A DNA stretch of 10,209 bases from the NCBI GenBank assembly GCA_030618925.1, contig JAUXCK010000062.1, positions 1-10,209 on the forward strand, in the 5' to 3' direction. The DNA is from Desulfobacteraceae bacterium (GTDB taxonomy: Bacteria > Desulfobacterota > Desulfobacteria > Desulfobacterales > SURF-7). This document shows positions 6,133 through 10,209 of this stretch, piece after piece (position 1 is the first letter of the stretch; each line of letters begins with the position of its first letter). Below the pieces are notes generated by a model. The model saw only the letters and a list, made by a program, of their open reading frames with translations, was not told the origin of the DNA and did not search any database. Position numbers and translations under genes: made by a program.

Positions 6133-7109
6133 GTGATCTGAAAAGTAAAATTCTCGAAATGGCCGCAGAGGATCTGGCAGCGATTGAGGATGAACTCAAG
6201 GCCAATTTAACCCCTTATCTCGACATTGTCTCCGAGGCGGCCGGCCATATTTTATTCAGCGGTGGAAAACGCATCAGACCGCTTTTACTGGTCCTTTGTG
6301 CGAGGTTGTGCAGCTATTCCGACAACTATGATAAAACGTTTTCAGTTGTTTTTGAATATATGCATGCCGCAAGCCTTCTGCATGACGACGTTGTGGATGG
6401 CGCCACCCTTCGACGCGGAAAACCGGTGGCCAACGCCATATTCGGCAATGCGCCGGCTGTCCTTGTTGGCGATTATCTTCTGTCACGCTCTGTGTCAATC
6501 GCATCAAAAGCCAACCAGGTGGAGGTGTTCAAGGAACTTGGAAAAATCACGGAAGACATGTCTCAGGGAGAGCTTCATCAGCTCATCAGAAAGGGGTGCA
6601 TCGATCTTTCTGAAGAAGAGTACATGGAGGTCATCCGCCGAAAAACTGCAACTTTGATTCAAGGTGCCTGCCGGATCGGTGCCATGATTGCCCATGCCCC
6701 TGATGAAAAGAGGGCTGCCCTTTCTGATTTTGGACTTCATCTGGGGCTGGCCTTTCAGATGGCCGATGACCTCCTTGATTATACATCTGATACCACGGTG
6801 CTTGGAAAAGAAGTGGGCGCTGACCTGAGGGAGGGAAAGGTGACGCTTCCCCTGATTCATGCCCTGAAAAAGGCAAGTATCAGTGACCTGCGGCAGATGA
6901 AGGCAATCATACAAAACACGGATTTTTCCCTTCAAGATTTCGAGGATCTCAAAGGGTTGCTCGAAACCTACGGCGGGATAACATACACCCAGGCACTTGC
7001 CGCCGATCATGTTGCCAGGGCCAAAGAGGCGCTGACCATCTTCAGCCCCTCTGAAACCAGAGACTTGCTGTCGCTGCTTGCTGAGTATACATTGGCCAGA
7101 AAAGTCTAA
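6129..7109 (+). CDS. Long-chain polyprenyl diphosphate synthase (octaprenyl type)
   Basis: This trans-prenyltransferase extends an allylic diphosphate with isopentenyl diphosphate to make the quinone side chain, most likely of menaquinone in this type of organism. At 326 aa it is close to IspB-type enzymes. The substrate motifs are clear: GGKRIRP (45-51), the first Asp-rich motif DDVVD (86-90) followed by RRGKP, and the second Asp-rich motif DDLLD (213-217) followed by GKEVGADLREGK. The residues before the first motif are small (A81, S82), which in this family goes with long products because the chain tunnel is not blocked. The exact chain length cannot be read. The start overlaps the rimO stop by 4 nt (ATGA), indicating coupled translation. 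ispB-like is a reasonable label, but I leave the symbol blank. Confidence 0.93.
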   Translation: MSDLKSKILEMAAEDLAAIEDELKANLTPYLDIVSEAAGHILFSGGKRIRPLLLVLCARLCSYSDNYDKTFSVVFEYMHAASLLHDDVVDGATLRRGKPVANAIFGNAPAVLVGDYLLSRSVSIASKANQVEVFKELGKITEDMSQGELHQLIRKGCIDLSEEEYMEVIRRKTATLIQGACRIGAMIAHAPDEKRAALSDFGLHLGLAFQMADDLLDYTSDTTVLGKEVGADLREGKVTLPLIHALKKASISDLRQMKAIIQNTDFSLQDFEDLKGLLETYGGITYTQALAADHVARAKEALTIFSPSETRDLLSLLAEYTLARKV

Positions 7110-7147
7110 ACCTATCAATGCCTGATTGTTGCATGGAGCCGATCAAT

Positions 7148-8380
7148 ATGAAAAAAAAAATCAAGCCCCTTTTTTCTTCCAAAATCCGATTCTGTACCTG
7201 TTTTTTACTGACAAGCTTATCTTTCCTGATGCTCCTGCCGGACATCTTGTCTGCAAAACAGGCTGAACATACCCGGACCATAGTGGTGACGGGGACCGGA
7301 TTCATTATTAAAAATGATACTGCAAGCGCCAGGGAAAAAGCCATCAAGGAAGGCCTGGTGGCTGCACTGGGACTCGTGTTTGCCGGCCAGATTCCGCTGG
7401 ATCTCCTGATTTCCAACTTCGAGCCCCTTAATGACATCATTTATACGAAAACAGATACATTCATCAGCGGATATCGCGTGCTGACGGAAACACAATATAA
7501 AGACCTCTACCGGGTGGTTATCCAGGCCAGGGTGTCTATTGCAAAAGTTAAAAAACAATTGTCCAAAATGGGCATCATGCATGGCAGCAAAAAAATGCCG
7601 AGAGTGCTGTTTTTGATCTCGGAACAAAACCTTGAAGACCTTCTCCCGCGATACTGGTGGCAGGAAGGGGCCCATCTGGTTGAAACCAGCGCTGAAGTTA
7701 CGATGGCAGAGGTCATGCAAAAAAAAGGATTTGTCATAGCCGCCCATACAGCAGCACCGCAACTGCCGGAGAATGAAGCGATTCTGGATTCACCTGATGC
7801 AAGCAATTCAACTGCGATGGCGCTCGGCATCAGATACAAGGCCGATATCGTCATTATCGGGAATGCTCTTGCCGAACCCACACAGAATAAGTTGGGTGAA
7901 AATATGCTCTCCTATAAAGGTACGCTGCTGGCCCGCGCCATTCGTGCTGGGACCGGAGAGGAAATCGCCACCACCTTTCAGGCAAGCACCGCCATGGATT
8001 CAGATGAGATCGCAGGCGGCCTGGAAGCGATTTCACATGCCAGTACCATCGCCGCAGAAGACCTTTCCCTGCAGATTGCAGCCGATTTTGATCAGAGAAA
8101 AAAGCAATCGTCCAAAATTCTTATCCGGGTGAAAGGCACCGATCACCTGGCTGATTTTGTCAGGCTCCGCAGAGCGATCGACAGTATTCCGGGGGTTAGA
8201 GGGATCCTGACCAGTGAAATGAAATCCAATGAAACAACCCTTGTTGTCGATTATATGGGAAGTGCCAGGGAACTGGCTGAATCATTGCTGTTGAAGTCTT
8301 TTGAGTCTTTCGGCATCACCCTCTCCGAGGTAACGCCGGAAGAGCTGATGATTGAACTGATGCCAAAACCCGGTTTTTAA
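7148..8380 (+). CDS. Exported FlgT-like protein of unknown function
   Basis: This 410-aa protein has a Sec signal peptide: basic MKKKIKP, a hydrophobic core at about 15-32 and likely cleavage after LSA36. The mature part begins with a region at about 43-135 (VVTGTGF..., SAREKAIKEGLVAAL) resembling the N-terminal domain of flagellar assembly protein T. A middle domain (about 150-315) opens with RVLFLISEQN and contains KADIVIIGNALAE, in the style of FlgT/CsgG-like periplasmic modules. The C-terminal domain (about 322-403, LRRAIDSIPGVRGI... then LVVDYMGSARELAESLL) resembles DUF2066-type folds. The start at 7148 is chosen over an in-frame ATG at 7118 because GGAG lies 9 nt before it and the signal peptide begins there. 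It follows the prenyl synthase by 38 nt and is probably co-transcribed with rimO. No flagellar gene is nearby, so a general envelope role is as likely. Function is unproven. Confidence 0.8.
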   Translation: MKKKIKPLFSSKIRFCTCFLLTSLSFLMLLPDILSAKQAEHTRTIVVTGTGFIIKNDTASAREKAIKEGLVAALGLVFAGQIPLDLLISNFEPLNDIIYTKTDTFISGYRVLTETQYKDLYRVVIQARVSIAKVKKQLSKMGIMHGSKKMPRVLFLISEQNLEDLLPRYWWQEGAHLVETSAEVTMAEVMQKKGFVIAAHTAAPQLPENEAILDSPDASNSTAMALGIRYKADIVIIGNALAEPTQNKLGENMLSYKGTLLARAIRAGTGEEIATTFQASTAMDSDEIAGGLEAISHASTIAAEDLSLQIAADFDQRKKQSSKILIRVKGTDHLADFVRLRRAIDSIPGVRGILTSEMKSNETTLVVDYMGSARELAESLLLKSFESFGITLSEVTPEELMIELMPKPGF

Positions 8381-8415
8381 AGTAAACCGTTATCCGGCAA
8401 TATACGGCCTTCCCC

Positions 8416-8442
8416 TTGACAGAAAAAAAATGAGATGATAAT
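8416..8442 (+). promoter_or_regulatory. Predicted sigma70 promoter of the tRNA gene
   Basis: A perfect -35 TTGACA (8416-8421) and -10 GATAAT (8437-8442, five of six) are separated by 15 nt, slightly short. Transcription would begin near 8449, just before the mature tRNA 5' end at 8457. Confidence 0.6.
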
Positions 8443-8456
8443 GGTTTGAACATCAT

Positions 8457-8531
8457 AGGCGCGTAGCTCAGGGGTAGAGCGCTACCTCGACACGGTAGAA
8501 GTCGTTGGTTCAAATCCAATCGCGCCTACCA
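8457..8531 (+). tRNA. tRNA-Val, anticodon GAC, with C33
   Basis: The 75 nt fold as a complete cloverleaf with encoded CCA. The acceptor is AGGCGCG/CGCGCCT with discriminator A. The D arm is GCTC/GAGC, the anticodon stem CTACC/GGTAG, the variable loop 5 nt, and the T arm GTTGG/CCAAT with loop TTCAAAT. The anticodon loop is TCGACAC, placing GAC (8490-8492) at 34-36, which reads Val codons GUC and GUU. Position 33 (8489) is C, whereas nearly all elongator tRNAs have U there. Shifting the loop to read CGA (Ser) breaks the five-pair stem and lacks the long variable arm of tRNA-Ser, so Val is preferred. The gene has its own promoter and terminator. Confidence 0.93.
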
Positions 8532-8539
8532 GAAATACC

Positions 8540-8578
8540 AAGGGCTTGCAGAGCATAACATCTGCAAGCCCTTTTTTT
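8540..8578 (+). terminator. Strong Rho-independent terminator after tRNA-Val
   Basis: A perfect 12-bp stem, AGGGCTTGCAGA (8541-8552) against TCTGCAAGCCCT (8561-8572), closes an 8-nt loop and runs into a T-tract (8572-8578). One further A-T pair is possible at 8540/8573. It ends the tRNA transcript and any read-through from the rimO operon. Confidence 0.95.
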
Positions 8579-8626
8579 GGTAGTGTTCTGCTCAACCGGC
8601 CGGCCATTTATTCACCGCACGCAGGC

Positions 8627-8683
8627 TTATAGAAAAAGGTCTGCCTGTCTACGCTCCATTTTTGTCGGCAATACTTGCGCCAT
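8627..8683 (-). CDS. Possible 18-aa ORF downstream of the DUF4382 gene
   Basis: ATG at 8683 opens MAQVLPTKMERRQADLFL and ends at TAA (8629-8627). A GGG sits 8 nt before the ATG, inside the right arm of the 24-bp dyad. I do not recognise the peptide, and the size allows chance. It is listed because it fills most of the non-tRNA spacer and is oriented with the acidic-protein gene. Confidence 0.15.
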   Translation of the reverse strand: MAQVLPTKMERRQADLFL

Positions 8684-8690
8684 GGCCTTT

Positions 8691-8714
8691 ACCCTATCGT
8701 TGCAACCTTAGGGT
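8691..8714. repeat. 24-bp imperfect palindrome abutting a stop codon
   Basis: Outer arms ACCCTA (8691-8696) and TAGGGT (8709-8714) flank a self-complementary GTTGCAAC (8699-8706). Only the two dinucleotides between arm and core break the symmetry, so 20 of 24 positions fit the dyad. It touches the stop of the DUF4382 gene at 8715. No T-run follows on the minus strand, so it is not a standard intrinsic terminator. It could be a protein-binding site or an mRNA 3'-end hairpin. Confidence 0.7.
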
Positions 8715-10196
8715 CTATTTAAAAATAAGCAGAACAAACACATAAAAATCAATATCCTCTTCCACTTCGCTTTCGCAGGCTTCAATCCCATAAGCAACAA
8801 CCTCGGCATCTTTTTCCACTTCATCCATTTCGATGAGGCGCTGCTGTCCATTCTCTATTTCAAATATGGTGGCGTTCTTTTCAATAGAGAAATCCATTTC
8901 ATTTATGTTTCCTTCAAACACATCTGGAACAACAATGAGTTTCTCGGCTGTGGGGGGATCTGAAATTACCGTGTCGTCATAAACCACTTTTACATCTCTC
9001 CCTTCACAGTCTACCCAGTCCTTGAGCCGGTCTATATCCACAAAACCGTCTCCCTCAAGCTTGACCACGGCATTCCCGGGCAGGAATACAGGAAAACTTT
9101 CCCCACCATTTAAAATGGTCAAATTGTAGCCCTGATCAGCGTCCTCGATGTTTGTCAACAGACTGCTTACCGGCTGAGGCCTCAACATGATCAGGAGCGC
9201 CCGGAAAATATTCGTCGCCTCTTCTGAGGAGTCAAACTTCCCGTAAACCCGGGCAAACATACCCGGTAAAATTACACCATCAAACACTGTATCACATCCA
9301 TTTAAAATAACCGTATCATCGGACAGGGTCACCTCGATTTCACGTAGATCATTGGATAACACCAAAATGAGTGTGTCGTCATGTGTCGATTTGACAACCC
9401 CTTTAAATTCTTCAACACCCCCGATCACGATTTCAGAGGCCACGAAACACCCTTCTGAATTCAGCCGGCCCCGCACATGAAGTTCATCTGCATCCGCCAG
9501 ACTGTCAATACCGGTCACCAGACCCTTTTCATCAAAAATAATTGTCTCGCCATTATCTTTAAACAGAACTTTAATCGTCTCTCTTCCATTGCCGAGATCG
9601 AGGTTGAATCCAATGATATTAATGGTGGCATCGTCCTCATCATCGTCTGATATATACCCGGCAAATGCTCCGGTAAGCACCCTGGGACAGCGTTCGGGTA
9701 TTCCGATCTCAGTGTCAATATCAACAAAAATCACCGGTCTGAAAATACACTTTCCCGACTTGCCTGCGACCTTCAGCTGCATTGATTTATCCACATCCAC
9801 ATCCAGGTGGATCACCAGTGTCCCGCCGGGAACAACTTCAAAATTCTCTCTCGGGTTAAGATCGATCTTGCCGCTCGGCAGTTTAACCTCAAGCTCAGCG
9901 CAGGTGCTGTCACCCCCCTCGGCCTGAACATCCAATACCTTCAACCTTATTTTTGAGTACACACCCGGCGGCACATTGTCATTCACCGTTAAGATAAACT
10001 CCTGGTCTCTTAAATCCAGCAAATCGACTTTATACCCCTCAGGATCATCTGACTCATAAATAACAACCGGTTCCCCATCATCACCAGGAATCAAAGATAC
10101 CGATTTGATCCAGACCCACAGCTCGTCGAACTCATCGGCCGGGCCGTCTGTAATCAGAACCGCCACCGTGCCTCTCTGGTCCAAGTCGGAGGCCAA
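8715..10196 (-). CDS. Acidic DUF4382 protein with DUF5666-like repeats, 5' end unresolved
   Basis: Up to 493 aa can be read. Residues about 8-157 match the style of DUF4382 (RGTVAVLITDGPADEFDELW...). Four similar beta-rich modules follow at about 173-258, 261-338, 342-423 and 424-487, each with an F-x-G-x-(V/I) opening and most with a V-x-(A/G)-x-G closing strand, as in DUF5666. The protein is strongly acidic (for example DDDEDD at 184-189) and has no hydrophobic segment except the last ten residues. Family members are normally secreted or lipoproteins, but no signal peptide or lipobox is present. An in-frame TAA lies at 10205-10203, only two codons before the first usable codon (TTG at 10196), and the first in-frame ATG is at residue 139. 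The gene is therefore either 5'-truncated, frameshifted or interrupted by a nonsense codon, or the sequence has an error. The function of the family is not known. Confidence 0.7.
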   Translation of the reverse strand: MASDLDQRGTVAVLITDGPADEFDELWVWIKSVSLIPGDDGEPVVIYESDDPEGYKVDLLDLRDQEFILTVNDNVPPGVYSKIRLKVLDVQAEGGDSTCAELEVKLPSGKIDLNPRENFEVVPGGTLVIHLDVDVDKSMQLKVAGKSGKCIFRPVIFVDIDTEIGIPERCPRVLTGAFAGYISDDDEDDATINIIGFNLDLGNGRETIKVLFKDNGETIIFDEKGLVTGIDSLADADELHVRGRLNSEGCFVASEIVIGGVEEFKGVVKSTHDDTLILVLSNDLREIEVTLSDDTVILNGCDTVFDGVILPGMFARVYGKFDSSEEATNIFRALLIMLRPQPVSSLLTNIEDADQGYNLTILNGGESFPVFLPGNAVVKLEGDGFVDIDRLKDWVDCEGRDVKVVYDDTVISDPPTAEKLIVVPDVFEGNINEMDFSIEKNATIFEIENGQQRLIEMDEVEKDAEVVAYGIEACESEVEEDIDFYVFVLLIFK

Positions 10197-10209
10197 GCGG
10201 TCTTAGGAA

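Noticed and set aside
6504..7118. 204-aa minus-strand ORF
   Set aside because: It is antisense to the prenyl diphosphate synthase and includes shadows of the second Asp-rich motif; no ribosome-binding or domain evidence.
7217..7762. 181-aa minus-strand ORF
   Set aside because: It is antisense to the FlgT-like gene, with atypical His/Cys-rich composition and no domain.
8384..8410. Terminator after the FlgT-like gene
   Set aside because: CCGT/ACGG can pair, but the stem is short, imperfect and not followed by a T-run.
8316..8519. 67-aa minus-strand ORF over the tRNA
   Set aside because: It is the reverse complement of tRNA-Val and its promoter region. Such ORFs are a common annotation artefact.
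8507..8531. Integrase attachment site at the tRNA 3' end
   Set aside because: No second copy of the tRNA 3' end and no integrase gene in the window.

Overview
The window looks like chromosomal DNA of a Gram-negative, probably anaerobic bacterium of the Desulfobacterota (Desulfobacterales-like). This rests on the gene set (a DapL-type lysine/peptidoglycan route, long-chain polyprenyl diphosphate synthase, RimO, a large acidic DUF4382/DUF5666-type protein), moderate GC content and the degenerate short tandem repeats in the spacers. The lineage is an inference from gene style; no taxonomic marker was searched.

Left part, minus strand (1-2803): a compact gntR-trpB-trpA operon. The promoter-proximal gene is a GntR/UTRA (HutC-type) repressor-like protein. 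It overlaps trpB by 8 nt, and trpB overlaps trpA by 8 nt, so the three are probably translationally coupled. Together trpA and trpB encode tryptophan synthase. The trpA 3' end is unusual: the last ~15 residues are a basic tail unlike the family, and another reading frame stays open from there past the left edge. Upstream of gntR (2804-3120) lie a plausible sigma70 promoter, a palindrome shaped like a GntR operator across the -35 box, three 18-bp tandem units at the start of the predicted leader, and a degenerate heptamer array.

Middle (3121-4809): dapL (LL-diaminopimelate aminotransferase) on the minus strand, then a 462-nt divergent spacer that contains a TAATCG hexamer microsatellite and an 11-bp tandem duplication.

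Right-centre, plus strand (4810-8380): rimO (ribosomal protein S12 methylthiotransferase), a polyprenyl diphosphate synthase joined to it by an ATGA overlap, and an exported protein with a FlgT-like architecture. These are followed by an independently promoted tRNA-Val(GAC) that carries C instead of the near-universal U at position 33, and by a strong intrinsic terminator.

Right end, minus strand (8715-10202): an acidic DUF4382 protein with four DUF5666-like repeats. Its expected signal peptide/lipobox is missing because an in-frame TAA sits just upstream of the DUF4382 domain. A 24-bp dyad abuts its stop codon.

No CRISPR array, phage module or recognisable insertion sequence was seen. The best leads are the self-contained GntR-controlled tryptophan synthase operon with its repeat-bearing leader, and the C33 tRNA.
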